Both the position numbers and the translations under genes were made by a program. Below are positions 22,633 through 34,849 of a stretch of 64,000 bases of DNA, piece after piece. The stretch's first letter is position 1; each line of letters opens with the position of its first letter. Source of the DNA: Canna indica (lineage: Eukaryota; Streptophyta; Magnoliopsida; Zingiberales; Cannaceae); contig CP136890.1 in the NCBI GenBank assembly GCA_034359265.1, positions 79,943,501 through 80,007,500 of the forward strand, written 5' to 3'. The notes beneath the pieces are model-generated. The model was not told where the DNA came from, searched no databases, and worked only from the letters and a program-made list of their open reading frames with translations.

Positions 22633-23450
22633 TTAGGAGAAAATACCCCTCCACTACATAACTATCACGCCAAGAGCGAAAATTAAAGGATCACAAAATG
22701 ATACGACGAATATACGCTTACTTGATTTACCCCGGCCAATTAAAAAGCAGCAAGTACACACTCTCTGCGATCCGTACAGGGTTAGGCCTCGGCACCCACA
22801 GCAGCTCGACAATAAGTTGACATACTCTCAGAACCCAGCCGAAGTCCCTCAATCGGACTGAGATCAGAGGTCGACGCGCTACTAAGAACTCGGCACGAAG
22901 TGCTCAGACTCCGACCAAGCTCGGGGCTATGAACTGGACTAGCACTTTGGGCCCGATCAAATTAGGCCTAAAAGCGCCCACACTCATGAACCCGACTTAA
23001 GTCAAGCCAGACACAACTTAGCTCGGGGGCTCCACCTGGACATATAAGGACACTTACATCTTCGTTAATTACGAGGGATTCGTTAATTACCTGCATGATA
23101 TCTCCAGGATCAGCCTCGACCTGGTACCGAGCGGCATCATCGACACACACCCCTCATCCTACACTATAGACAGACACGATTCACCCAGGTACATCGAGAT
23201 TCCAATTCCTATTACCCTCACCTGGAACTCATGCTTACTTGAACTAATTTAAATACAATTTTATAAACATGCCCCATAAAACAAACACGACGTAGACAAG
23301 TATACTCTTGAGTCCAATTTCATACAGAGTTCACCTCTAGTTCTTTTGTACTTGAGTGTCGGAGTGTCTTTGCAGGTCCCAACCGGAGCCCCGCACCAAA
23401 AACCAAGAAGGCTTGCAGCACCCCCAACTTCATGAACAATATTTTTTTTG
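22633..23450. mobile_element. Probable Ty3/gypsy LTR/leader fragment
   Basis: GC-balanced non-coding sequence ends near GAGTGTCGGAGTGTCTTTGC + AGGTCCCAACC (about 23355-23385), a pattern common at the end of Tat/Ogre-type gypsy LTRs. TATAAGGACAC near 23044 could be its TATA region. No partner LTR or PBS was found. Confidence 0.4.
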
Positions 23451-23579
23451 ATTTTCGGCAAAAGTCTCTAATGAGTTAGAGAATTTTGTCGAGGGTAAAA
23501 TGAGTTTTCTGTATATTACTTTTTAAATTTGGAAATTTCAACAACCAAAATTCGAATCTGAGAATTTTTACTCGCCAAA

Positions 23580-23727
23580 TTTGGGTTTTCGCTAGATTCC
23601 CCCTCTTCGTGGCTAGATTCCCCACTTTTTCGGTTAGATTCCCCTCTTTTCATGACCAGATTCTCCCTTTTCGTAGTCGGATTCCCCCTTTTTGGGATAG
23701 ATTCCTCCCCTTAATTTCCATGGCCAG
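23580..23727. repeat. Degenerate tandem repeat, left of CACTA D
   Basis: Five or six copies of about 21-26 bp, consensus GGCTAGATTCCCCCTTTTCG. The array resumes at 31107 after CACTA D, so D inserted into it. Confidence 0.75.
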
Positions 23728-24719
23728 CAATACTAGAATATACCACATCAGCCACGGGAATCACTGATGGCCGCCTCTGCCGTTAGAATAATTCATGGCT
23801 TTTCAACGATCGTATCGGCCGTTAGAATCATTCCCGCCTAGAGTCGTTGCTCATAGTTGATGGCGTGCATGGAGCGCGAAATATAAATAAGTTATTAGTC
23901 ATGGCTTAGCGGGGGCGCTAGAGCCGTGGGTGATATGAATAAGTCATTAGCCACGACTAGAAGTGGTCGTCGCTTATTAATTAATGGCGCAAACGCAGCA
24001 CAAAAACTAAAACACTCTAAATCGATGGCATATAGAGGACCAGCCGTCGGTGATATTAAAATTATGAATCCACGATTTTCCGACGGCTGGCGAGCCGTGG
24101 GTGAAAATACTTTTTATTTGCGTTTGCCGCCCGACCCTTCCTCTTTCCCCCGCTCTCTTCTCTCTCCGCTGTCGCCGACCAATTTGTCACCGCCGATCGT
24201 CACCGCGCCGTCTGCTACCTCACCCTCGCCGTGCCGCCTGCTCCCTCGCCCTCACTGCATCGCCGCCCCCCTCTCCCCCTCTCTCCCGCCCAGACCGCCG
24301 CCCCCTCTCCCCCTCGATCACCCTCGCTCGCGCGCACCGCCGCTAGCCAACCTGCTCCCTCGACCATGCCGTCAATCCCTCTCCCCTCTCCGCCACCACC
24401 AAGTGCGTTCAATCCCCCTCCCCTCTCCGGTCCGGCGCCTGTTGAAATCCTAGGGTTTCGGCCAACGCCGGCCTATATATATAATTGATTAGTGTTAATT
24501 ACTGTTATTAGTGATTAATTAGATTTATTTACTGTTATTAGAGATTAATTAGGGTTAATTTTATATTCAATTAGTAAATTAGTGTTATTTTTTTTAAAAA
24601 AAAATAGATTAATTAGTTTTTAATTAGATTTCATTATTGTTAATTAGTTGTTAATTAGATTTAATTAGGATAGAATAAATGTTAGGGTTAACTTTAGTTG
24701 GGTGTAATTATAATTATGA

Positions 24720-24870
24720 AATCATCCACTTTGGACTCGCGCGCTCCGGAATCGTCCACTTTGGACTTGCGCCGGAATCATCCATAATGGATGGACTCGC
24801 GCACGCCGGAATCGTCCACTTTAGACTCGCAGCCAAATCGTCCACGGTGGACTCGCGCTGGAATTAAGAC
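24720..24870. repeat. Decayed 26-bp minisatellite of CACTA D
   Basis: Four or five copies of CCGGAATCGTCCACTTTGGA + CTCGCG, the complement of the unit in A, at the same relative place. Confidence 0.75.
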
Positions 24871-25036
24871 GAGTTGATATATTTCACGTACGCATCTACG
24901 AGTCAACTTTTAATTTTGCAAAACCTTAGAACCGTTCGGGGGTTGTATGTTCGTGTAAATGAAGTAAATGATCTTTTATACGACGTACAACCCATGAATT
25001 ATCCCTAATTGGATACTTTGGGAACATAGTTATTTA

Positions 25037-25206
25037 TATTGCACTTAGTTTATTTCTTTTAGTCATTATTCATTTTTAAATTTTGGCTTGTATCTCTCTT
25101 GTTCTTCGATATGCGCCCAGATGATATGCATATTCAAAGAACTGTAGGGAGATGCTGCCAAAATTTAGAATGAAGTTAATGACTAAAAGAAATACCAAGT
25201 GCAATA
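25037..25206. repeat. Hairpin of CACTA D with independently changed arms
   Basis: The left arm TATTGCACTTAGTTTATTTC and right arm GAAATACCAAGTGCAATA pair, with TTTTAGTCATTA facing TAATGACTAAAA. Versus A, both arms changed together (AACTGTTAA became AGTCATTA, mirrored by TAATGACT). Confidence 0.8.
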
Positions 25207-25288
25207 TGAATAACAGGAATCCCGAATGGAATAGGACCATCTCACCTAAAGACATTACCTAAAGATATTGCCCACTTTTTGACAGAAC

Positions 25289-28200
25289 ATGTCGAGCGAT
25301 CGAAGTTGGATGTACCGATGAATTCATCGTGGAGCTATAACGGACGAATTTCGAGTAGGCGTAACTTACTTCTTAAATTTCGCATACTCGAATGAAAAAT
25401 TCCTTAATGGTGATAAAATCCGATGTCCGTGCCGGAAATGTTCGAACATAAGATTTTTGGACCGAGAAATTATCACAATGCATCTGTATACAAAAGGATT
25501 CACACCAAGATATTTTGTATGGAATTGTCACAGGGAGTCACGTCAAGTCGGGACGTCGAGCAATCCTGTTGTCCAAACTCATGGTGAATCTTCTTCTGCT
25601 AGTGTTTCTTCTTCCAATCCACCTAATCCTTATAGAACAATATATGATTCTGGATAGACTTGGATGATAATTCCATTTAAATGATAATATTGAGTCAGTT
25701 ACTGAGACGGTAGTGCCACCAGATACTACGATAGTTGAAGTCACTGAAGAACAATCTGCGATATAGATTAAATTGCCGAATAAGGAGGCTGCAGAATTTT
25801 ACGAGATGTTGAAAGCTGCCGATGAACCTTTGTATGAGAATTATCCTAATTATACAAGATTTTTAGCAATGACACAACTCTTGAGCATCAAGTCCGATTG
25901 TAATATCAGCGGAGTTGCCTTTGATCGAATTGCAGGCTTTATCAATGGTATGCTACCTCCAAATAACAAGTTTGAGCTAACAATTTATAAGACAAAAAAG
26001 TTGATGAGAAAATTAGGGCTTGGGTACGAAAAGATACACGCGTGCCCAAATAACTGCATTTTATATTATAAAGAAAATGCACAGTTAGAGCAATGTCCGG
26101 TATGTGAACATCCTCGTTATAAGAAGAAAAAATTGGTTCGACAAAAAAATATTACCTTTAAGGTGCTTTGGTATTTTCCACTGACACCGAAGATTCAAAG
26201 GTTATTCATGTCAGAAAAGACTACCTCCTATATGAGTTGGTGTGCAAGAAGTCGTGATGATACAATATTGACTCATCCATCCGACAGTGAAGCATGGAAA
26301 CATTTGGATATGTGTTATCCTTCATTTGCTAGGGAGACTAGAAATATCAGGTTGGAATTGTGCACAGATGATTTTAATCCGTTTGGTAATTCGACAACTT
26401 CGTATTCAGTATGGCCAGTGCTGTTAACAGTTTATAATTTGTCGTCCTCAATGTATATAAAGATGAATTTATCTATCTTTCGATGATTATTCCAGGTCCT
26501 AGGGGTCCTCGCAAAGAAATTAACGTATTTCTCTGTCCCCTAATTGATGAACTCAAAACATTGTGGGCTGAGAGAGTTGTCACTTATGATTGTCACCAGA
26601 AGCAAAACTTTACTTTACAAGCTGCTATATTGTGGACAATCAATGATTTTCCGGCCTATGACATGTTGTCTGGTTGGAGCACGCGTGGGCGACTCTCTTG
26701 CTTGTATTGCATGGAACACTCAAAATCCTTCAGTCTTGAGAATGGTCGGAAAATTTTCTTCTTTGATTGTCATCGTCGGTTCCTACCGTCTAACCATAAT
26801 TATCGAAGGAATCATGACAAATTTACCAAGGGTAGAGTCGAAAGAGATGAGCCACCACCGATGTTGTCTGGTGAACAGATGTTAGCACGTGTTCAATTGC
26901 TTCCAGAGATTACTTTTGGTCGGAATATAAGAATTTCAGGCTTTGGTCAAACACATAACTGGGTGAAAAAAAGTATCTTTTGGGGATTGTCGTATTGGAG
27001 TTCATTACTGATTCGGCATAATTTGAACGTCATGCAAATTGAAAAAAATGTATTTTATAATATTTTTTACACTGTGATGGAAATTTTCGGCAAAACTAAA
27101 GATAATGTGATGGCCCGACATGATGTGAAAATACTTTGTAAAAGGCCTGAGTGAGAGTTGCAAGAGGTCAACGGACGACTTCATAAGCCAAAGGCGTCGT
27201 ATGTGTTAAATAAACAACAGATGAAAGATGTGTATCAATGGATCAAAGAACTCAAATTACCCGATGGATATGCCTCAAACTTATCTCTATGTGTAAACGT
27301 CGATGAATGTAAAATATCGGGGATGAAGAGCCACGATTGTCATGTATTCATGCAGAGATTGCTTCCGGTCGCATTTCGAGATCATCTACATGATAAGATT
27401 TGGGGTCCATTGACAGAATTAAGTATGTTTTTTAGAAATATTTGTGTAAATGTACTTCGAGTCGAAGATATGTCAGCACTTGAAAATAATATTGTTGAAA
27501 TCATATGCAAGCTGGAGCAATTTTTCCCTCCTGTATTTTTTGACTCAATGGAGCATCTACCGATACACTTGGCATATGAGGCACGAGTTGGTGGCCCCGT
27601 TCAATACCGGTGGATGTACTTATCGTCTGAAGAAAAAAGTAAAGAACACTGCCGCAGTTGAAGGTTCTATATCATAAGCTTATATAATTTAAGAAATTTC
27701 AACATTCTGCTCATTTTATTTTGAATCAACCATCAAGACAAAACTTAATCGTCTTCCACGAAATAACGACGGGGGAGCTCGACCATCAGATGGTTGTTTA
27801 AATATCTTTGGTTACCCCGGTCGTGCTTTGGGTTCTCGTCCATCTCGATTCTTAAACGATGAAGAGTACTATTTGGCCTACTTGTACGTTTTACTAAACT
27901 GTCCAGAGATTGAGAAGTTCATTGAAATATTTGACATTGAGATGGTGACAAAATACTCAATTTATAGCGATAAGGAATTAGAAAAATTACGAAATCGTGA
28001 GTTCCCTAATTAGTTTCAAACTTACAGCACAGAACACAGAGGTAAAATAGATAACCAAATTTTTGAGTTTGCTAGTGGACCGACACGACTTGTACAGTGT
28101 TATAATGGTTATTTTATCAATGTATATAAATTTTACACACTTTAATATTCATCTACTAAAAGACTATGAATGTCGGGGTCTGCCTCAAATGGACAACATA

Positions 28201-28764
28201 TGCTGAATGTGATGTTGACTTTTACAGACTATTAGAATAAGTAATTGAATTGTAATTTTTCGGATGTAAATCAATTGTCCTTTTTAAATATCATTGGTTC
28301 GATACAAGCGATAGGGGCATGAGAGTTCATCCAAAGTATAAACAGTTGGTCGAGGTCAATTACAAATCAAAATTGGCTTCAAATGAGTCATTTATATTGG
28401 CATCTCAAGCTGAATAAGTATATTATATGCAGTATCTATCTCGAAAGAAAGATATGGTAGATTGGCGTGTAGTCTGTAAGACTAAAGCCTGAGGAAGAAT
28501 TGACCCGATAGTTGGAGAGAATGAGCCAGCAGATGACTTCTATCAAGAAGAAGATCCTTCCGAAGTAGAACGAGTTAGTCTAATACTCGAGGATGATGAC
28601 ACAGAGTTAGTCAATTGGAAATAGAATATGTTGATGACGACGATAACGAAGTTGAGGGAGGGCAGAATGATGATGAGGGAGACGAAGAAGAATTTTAAGA
28701 TTCCGATACATAAGAACAAGAAGAAGAGTATTACATGGATAATGATAATGACGATGACGAATAA
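25289..28764 (+). pseudogene. TNP2-like transposase remnant of CACTA D
   Basis: The start is MSSDRSWMYR followed at once by TGA. Open stretches at 25457-25657, 25773-26486, 26483-27154 and 27158-27661 align in order with the A protein. A one-base deletion near 26462 shifts the frame, TGA replaces TTG at 27152, and about 16 bp are lost after WMYL near 27620. The block HIEKNV is preceded by LNVMQ instead of LDVMH, so a conserved Asp is also lost. The DUF4216 and acidic regions (28000-28764) have many stops. Confidence 0.88.
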
Positions 28765-28832
28765 TTATAAATGTAAAGTATATATTCAATTATTAAATAT
28801 ATATAATCTAATTATATTAAATTTTTACAGCT

Positions 28833-30495
28833 ATGGTTCAAGATATCAGTTCTTGAGGAGGTATTCCTCGTAGGACTCCTCGACGATTACCACACGTCCC
28901 ACCTGTACCCACTGACCCTTCGCCTTCCACCACCATCCCCCCACCTCCAGCAACTATTCCCCCACTTGATCCATCCACCACTCCCCCAACTGATCTGGTC
29001 ACCATCCCCCCACCTCCAGCCACCATCCCTTCAGCCGATCTCGGCCTGTCGACATCGAGACGTAGGCCACGAGGGCCTAACAGAATTCTCCCTCCGCCAC
29101 CCGAGGGACAATTGCGTAGAGCAGTTAGTGTGCGCGGAGAAGGTAAGTATATGCATTAAAATATCATAACAGGAATTTATATTTGGTGCAGATTTGAGCA
29201 GGAGGACGTCCCTCGCACGATAGCGGGGATGATCCGAAAGTTTATGCACGGGGCGTGGCCTACATGGTCTCACATACCCCATGAACATATGGATTTATTG
29301 TGGCGAGAGTTCACGGTAAGTATATTTATTAAATTAATGTTAATGTTAAATATTCATCAGTAATAATATTTTTTTTTGTAGGGTCATTATACATGGCCGG
29401 AGGACCAGACCACTTTTGTGGAGGCTGCATGGGAGCGTGTTGCCCACGCTCGCTATAACGGGCTGCTTCAGTAGGCCCGTCAGACCGTGATGAGACGACT
29501 GGGGGCCACACAGATAGGGCAGACTCGGGGACACGCCCCCGAGTGGATTTCTGGCCCTGTGTGGGACCAGCTCGTTGAGCGGTGGGACACACCTGAGTGG
29601 CAGGAGGTCTCCCGGACTGCGTCAAGAAACCACATGTCCAGGGGGGACGGTACGGGCACGCGCCATACTGGTGGCTCCATCCTTTTTGCGGTTCATGAGC
29701 TTCGTATGGTATGTATAATTTAATTATTTTTAATTAAATTATATATTGTGTATAATTATACTAATGTATTTTTTTCTAATGTAAGACGCGTGTGACGGAG
29801 GACGGCACTGTCCAACGCCCATCGATGATGGATGTGTTTGAGTGCACCCACCGTCGTCGACGAGGAGCGGGGGACTACGTTGATAGCAGAGCCTCGTATA
29901 TAATGGTAAGTATTTATATATGTCTATTTGATTTACATAATTTTTATTTATAGTTTATATATATTTAAAATATAAACATGTGTAGGAAACTTACACGAGG
30001 ACTGTGATCGAGCGTCGAGGGACACCGGAGGAGTTCGACACAGGAGCTTGGGTGGAGGCCGCAGGTGGCTGGGAGCACGACTGTATTTATGGCTTTGCAG
30101 ACAGTGGCCATGCACGTGCCATGCTCGGGCCACTTGGGGCACCGACCCCTCCGACTATGGGTGAGTGTCCCTCGACATCCCGAGCGTAGGACCAGAGCCG
30201 GATAACGGCCATGGAGTCGGAGCTCACCCAACAGAGACAAGCTATGGAGGAGCAAAGGCAGGCAATGGAGGGGCAGAGGCTGGCGTTGGAGGAGCAGAGG
30301 TTGGAGATGCAGGAGCAGAGACAGGCGAATGACGAGTTGAGACAGACGATCCAGAACATGTAGACACTCCTCACTCAGATTGCGTCTCACTCTGGCCTTC
30401 TACCGATGATGTCGTAGCCGTTGTCCTCCTCGACCCAGTCGACGCTCCCGACCCAGTCATTGTCGACTCCACCGCCTCCACCGCAGCCGTGAGAT
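28833..30495 (+). pseudogene. TNPA-like gene remnant of CACTA D, splice sites preserved
   Basis: Exons inferred at 28833-29142, 29192-29315, 29382-29708, 29786-29905 and 29986-30495. Exons 2 and 4 are 124 and 120 nt, the same as in E and A. Motifs YxHGAWPTWSH-like, EWQEVSRTASRN, TGGSILFAVHE and GTPEEFDTGAWVEAAGGW are present. Stops occur in exon 1 (DISS then TGA), exon 3 (TAG near 29472) and exon 5 (TAG 30187-30189, then two more). Exon 5 extends into a Gln/Glu heptad repeat (QRQAMEEQRQAMEGQR), a longer coiled coil than in A. Confidence 0.82.
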
Positions 30496-31106
30496 TTTGA
30501 TTAATTGTATTTTGTTTATATTTTGATACTTGGTTGTAGATAGACGATATTTTGATAATTGTTTGCCTCCGGTTTGAGGCTGAGATTGATGATATTTATA
30601 TAAAACTTGTATGTTTGGTTTCAAATGCATGTGTATGATATTTTCTGATTGTAATATGTGATTGAAAATAGTTTATAGTCGATATATCATTATATACAGG
30701 AATTTACAAATTTTTTAGTTTTTTCAATTATAGGATACACCTTTAGCCACGGCTTACCCACGGTTTACCGTCACTAAGCCGTGGCTGAAAGCTTATCGTA
30801 AATGACAAATGGTCTGGGCAGCACCAAATATCACGGTTTCTAATAGTATCACCGACAGGACCAGCCGTGGCTGATGGTTGGTATAGTGACAGCTCCTGGA
30901 GCCGTCACTGATGTTTTTTAATCAGCGACAGCGCACGCGGCTGTCGCTGATGATTACGTGTGACGGCCGCGTTTGGCCATCACAACTTATCTGAGACCCG
31001 CTCATCAATGACGGCTTTTTGCCACGGTTTGCGCCGTCCGTGATATCTATCACCGACGGTTCAGCCACGGTTTGAGCCGTTGGTGATGACGACAATTCTA
31101 GTAGTG

Positions 31107-31340
31107 CAGATTCCTCATTTTTTGGCTAGATTAATTCCTTTTCATGGCTCCTCTCTTTCCGTGGCTAGATTCCCTCTTCTCGTGACCAAATTCTTCCTTT
31201 TTCCGGATGTTCGGTCGGACTGATTCCCCCTTTTGGGCCATATTTCCCCTTTTCAATGGTCGAATTTCTCCCTCTTTCGGCTAATTTTCTCCTTCTTCTT
31301 TTTCCAGCCAAATTTTGATCTTTGGTTCTGAATTTTCCTG
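31107..31340. repeat. Degenerate tandem repeat, right of CACTA D
   Basis: Continuation of the array at 23580 (TTGGCTAGATT, CCGTGGCTAGATTCCC and similar), increasingly diverged towards 31340. Confidence 0.65.
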
Positions 31341-32066
31341 GTCTTTCGTGTGAGAGAAAAGAAGGGAATACGGTGAGAGAAAAGAACAGAATGAAATATA
31401 GATAAAATAATTTCTATAGTGGAACAAGTTCTACTTGTTCCGCTGCAAATCGTGCAGCCCGCGGCTGAGAAATTTTTTCCACACTTGTAAAATTTTTCTT
31501 TTACTAACACTTGTAAAACATTTCACATTCATGTTTAATAGCATAAAATATATAGAGAGCATGCTCAATCTTATTATATTCCTTTAATTTATAAGGAGAT
31601 TAGATTATTTCTAGCTAGTATATATGTGACTAGGCATATCACACCAGATCATATATATAATTTTGTTAGGTCAGACCAGAGAATTGAAGTAAGATATGAG
31701 AAATCTTCTAAGTTGAAATACGAATTAGTAAAAAATAATTATTAGTTATTAATTGTGCATGATAGAAATTAGAAAAGGTAAAATTGTGTGTATATATATG
31801 TCTCTAAAAATATATTTCACTGTTATTTGCTTTTCCAAATTTGAATTATATAGTATAAATTGAAAGCACGAGCTGTCCCTACTTGATAAATTGCCTATCC
31901 ATGTCGTCATCCCCTCTTGTTGAACCTTAAAACCCTTAAATAGTAATTCTGCCTCATGCAAACCCTAAACATGGGCATAAATCTCCAAATTTATCCTCCC
32001 TCACCTTGTGCAATGATACCCTATCATGGCACCATTGCCAACACATGAAGCTCCCATCGTATCTCG
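31341..32066. other. AT-rich upstream region of the PMEI-like gene
   Basis: No TE or gene recognised. It contains GGAACAAGT-TCT-ACTTGTTCC, a 9-bp inverted repeat near 31422. It is the natural place for promoter elements of the gene at 32118. Confidence 0.5.
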
Positions 32067-32073
32067 TATATAA
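32067..32073 (+). promoter_or_regulatory. Candidate TATA box for the PMEI-like gene
   Basis: TATATAA lies 45 bp before the ATG at 32118, followed by a pyrimidine-rich stretch (CTTCTTCTTCCTCCTCTC) typical of plant 5' leaders. The ATG context is AACCATGGT. Confidence 0.6.
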
Positions 32074-32117
32074 GTGCCTTCTTCTTCCTCCTCTCAAGCA
32101 ACCCTAACGCCCTAACC

Positions 32118-32597
32118 ATGGTGAATAAGGTCCTCTTGGGGGCGCTGTCGGCAATCTTCGTGCTAGCAGTCACGATCGGTGCCGTTGCCGTCGTCCTCCG
32201 GACGGTTCACAGGGCCGGCAGCGACTTCACCGTTCCCCCCGAGAGCGACCACGAGCTCGTCACCAAATCCAAATCCATCGCATCCTTCTGCGCTTCCACG
32301 GACTACAACGATGCCTGCGAGCAAACACTCAAGTCCGCCGTCAACACCTCGGAGGCGACGCCCAAGCAGGTTGTCCAAACAGTCGTCAAGGCTACCATGA
32401 GCGAGATTGAGGCTGCCGTCCGCCTCGCGGTCAACATCAGCCAGCACGTGCACGCAAATGATTCCATGAACCAGATGGCCCTCGACGACTGTAAGCGGCT
32501 CTTCGACGACGCTGTCCAAGAGATTAATGCCGCCTTCTTGCACACGCACGACCTCCGCGCGCTCGCAAAGAGGCTTATTGCACATAAAGATAAATAA
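32118..32597 (+). CDS. Pectin methylesterase inhibitor-like domain protein, probably truncated
   Basis: 159 residues. Residues about 6-28 are a hydrophobic signal anchor (LLGALSAIFVLAVTIGAVAV), as in type I pectin methylesterases with a PMEI pro-region. Then comes SIASFCASTDYNDACEQTL with the first conserved Cys pair, an amphipathic helical region, and ALDDCKRLFDDAVQEI, the central PMEI motif. The usual following helices and LSAAL...TCLDGF segment are absent; the frame ends DLRALAKRLIAHKDK. The catalytic esterase domain is absent too. GC-rich codon use differs sharply from the surrounding TEs. It could be a short PMEI gene or a 5' fragment whose 3' part was lost when the LTR-like DNA after 32640 arrived. 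Confidence 0.65.
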   Translation: MVNKVLLGALSAIFVLAVTIGAVAVVLRTVHRAGSDFTVPPESDHELVTKSKSIASFCASTDYNDACEQTLKSAVNTSEATPKQVVQTVVKATMSEIEAAVRLAVNISQHVHANDSMNQMALDDCKRLFDDAVQEINAAFLHTHDLRALAKRLIAHKDK

Positions 32598-32639
32598 ACA
32601 GTTCCTCGGGTGATCTTACCATTTTGCCGACTACTCGGG

Positions 32640-32800
32640 TACGCGCACGCGCATCCCCAAATTGACCATCTCTCGGGCCCAAATCTCTCGGTTCTAATCC
32701 ATCACCCGGGTTTCTACATCGGTATGAATACCTTAAATTTCATCACGTACATCTAAGCTCAGCATGCACATATACGATATAGACTTATGCATGAAAATAA
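32640..32800. mobile_element. LTR-like non-coding sequence after the PMEI-like ORF
   Basis: Non-coding sequence that appears continuous with the tandem repeat and LTR fragment that follow. Its boundary is not resolved; it starts close to where PMEI homology stops. Confidence 0.35.
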
Positions 32801-33400
32801 ATATCACATGTATATGAAGCAATACTAGGTGGATATACCACCAACAAAGTGAATTTACATTTCCATCATGTATAACGGTTAATAGAGTGTATGTGAATCA
32901 ATACTGAATGGATATACCATCCAACAGAGTGGATCTACCTTACAACATGTAATATCAGTAAACATAGTGGATATGAAGCAATACGGGATGGATATATCAT
33001 CAAACAAAGTTAGTCTACATTATAACATGTAATATAAGTAAACAGAGTGGATATAAAGCAATACTGGATGGATATACCATCAAACAAAGTGGATCTACAT
33101 TATAACATGTAATATAAGTAAACAGAGTGGATATGAAGAAATACTGGATGAATACACCATCAAACAAAGTGGATCTACATTATAACATGTAATATCAGTA
33201 AACAGAGTGGATATGAAGCAATACTGGATGGATATACCATCAAACAAAGTGGATCTACATTATAACATGTAATATCAGTAAACAAAGTGGATATGAAGTA
33301 ATACCGGATGGATATACCATCAAACAAAGTGGATCTACATTATAACATGTAATATCAGTAAACATAGTGGATATGAAGCAATACTAGATGGATATACACT
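32801..33400. repeat. 80-bp tandem repeat, about 7.5 copies
   Basis: CAAACAAAGTGGATCTACAT recurs at 32841, 32921, 33001, 33081, 33161, 33241 and 33321, exactly 80 bp apart. Outer copies are more diverged than the central ones. Confidence 0.93.
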
Positions 33401-34772
33401 AAGACTGGATGGATATGAGTTATTGCTACATGAATATATTCACCCAAGCATGGTTAACTAACATTTAGCTTAAATAAAACAATTGCTCAGTATAGAGGAA
33501 TAGTATTTCAGCCTACTACTTCACTTTACAGAATATACCGATTCAAGGTCTCCACAACCCTACTCGTCAAAGTCTCATACATTCCATTTTTACGATAGTT
33601 TCTATCATTCAATACATAGTTACAAGAAATGGGTTTGTAGTACCATGCAACTCAAGGAAACGCTATCCTAGAGTCATCTTCCTACACCTTAAGGTTCGAC
33701 CACATGGTGATGACCTCAAACCTCCCATCTTCAGTCCATCCCGGCCACCGACTCACCCACGTCGCTACCAAAGTGGACTCAAGAATTAAGGAAAGCCATT
33801 CTTACCCTTTCGGTTTAGGGTTACCCTAGGGCTGCCCTAACCGAGCATCCTAAGGTTGATCCGCACTTCTAATATATGTTTCGATACAGAAGATTCCCAT
33901 CCATGGCTCAAGGAACAACACAAGGATACATGTCACGGCTTTCTACCCCTTTTCCCTAATTCTAGGCCAACCGGCCCTAAGGAATAAGCGCTGCCCCAAA
34001 TAAAATACACCATTCACACATCCCAACTCATAATAAACAATATAAATCGGTAAAGAAACCTAATCTAAGGCTAGGGATCATAAATTTTTTGGCATGATCT
34101 TCCCTAACATAGTCCCCAACCTGCCAGCCCTAGATCTCAAAGAAAACCATACAACAATTTGGGAAAACACGATCTACAAAAATCACAAAGAGATTAATCA
34201 TTGAAGCAAGCAAGAGACCGAAGAAACAACATCATAAATCTGGATTTTTCTCTATCAAAGGGTTCGGCCACAAGGGCTCGAAATCCTACACCAAAAAGCT
34301 CTAAGAACCACTCACCGAGAGAGAAAGAAGAGAAGGTGATGAAGGTCTGTCTTGAAGCCTCGCGGCTCCGATCTCCGACAATGACGCGACCACCCGCCAC
34401 CGATTGCCCAACCCTCCTCTCGCACTCGCCTTGGCCATCGTGCGACTGTTCCAGCCATACTGTCGGCTGAGGTGGATGCATAATTTTATATTATTTTTTT
34501 AAAATTATCACTATGCCCTTGGGACTCAACTTGGACTCAAATGGACCTATTCTCATCCTATTTGGGTTCCGATTGAACCCTCAGACTCGGCTTGAGCACA
34601 ACTTGAACCCAACATTAATTATAATAAATCATAAATTAATAATTTTACATGAGCATTCTAACCGTACCTTAAGTCGCACCATCCCGCGTTTTGCTCGACT
34701 CAATCCAGCGTGCATCCAAATCATCCCGCTAACATAAAGAATAAAATCTATTAGGATTACGAGTATTACAAT
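33395..34772 (-). mobile_element. Long-LTR fragment related to 18379-21018
   Basis: It ends AGTATTACA like GGATATTACA at 21018. In the same order it has a CGAGCATCC-type stretch, ATGGCTCAAGGAAC, a GC-rich segment with GAGAGAGAAAG and a TTTGCTCGACTC-like stretch near the end. No LTR partner or coding motif was found. Confidence 0.55.
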
Positions 34773-34849
34773 TAAATTCGTCTGTAATAGTCCAAAATCT
34801 GTCGGTAATACTATTACTAACGAATATATCCATCAATAACATCTGTCGA

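Larger units (their letters stand above)
23728..31106 (+). mobile_element. CACTA element D, degenerate, two gene remnants
   Basis: The left end is CAATACTAGAAT (mutated CACTACTAGAAT) and the right end is ATTCTAGTAGTG. CAG occurs on both sides (23725-23727 and 31107-31109) as target duplication. Subterminal repeats are built on AGCCGTGGCTGATG/CACGGC, unlike the CAACGGC of A. Order: left repeats 23740-24110, GC-rich leader 24120-24430, AT-rich spacer, decayed 26-bp repeats 24720-24870, hairpin 25037, transposase remnant, TNPA-like remnant, right repeats 30735-31106. The ORF at 23926-24453 is leader sequence. Confidence 0.88.

Noticed and set aside
23926..24453. 175-codon Pro/Ser-rich frame in CACTA D
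   Set aside because: It is the GC-rich leader; overlapping frames on both strands are equally open, and it matches no family.
32163..32585. Antisense 140-codon frame
   Set aside because: Shadow of the GC-rich PMEI-like frame; no domain.
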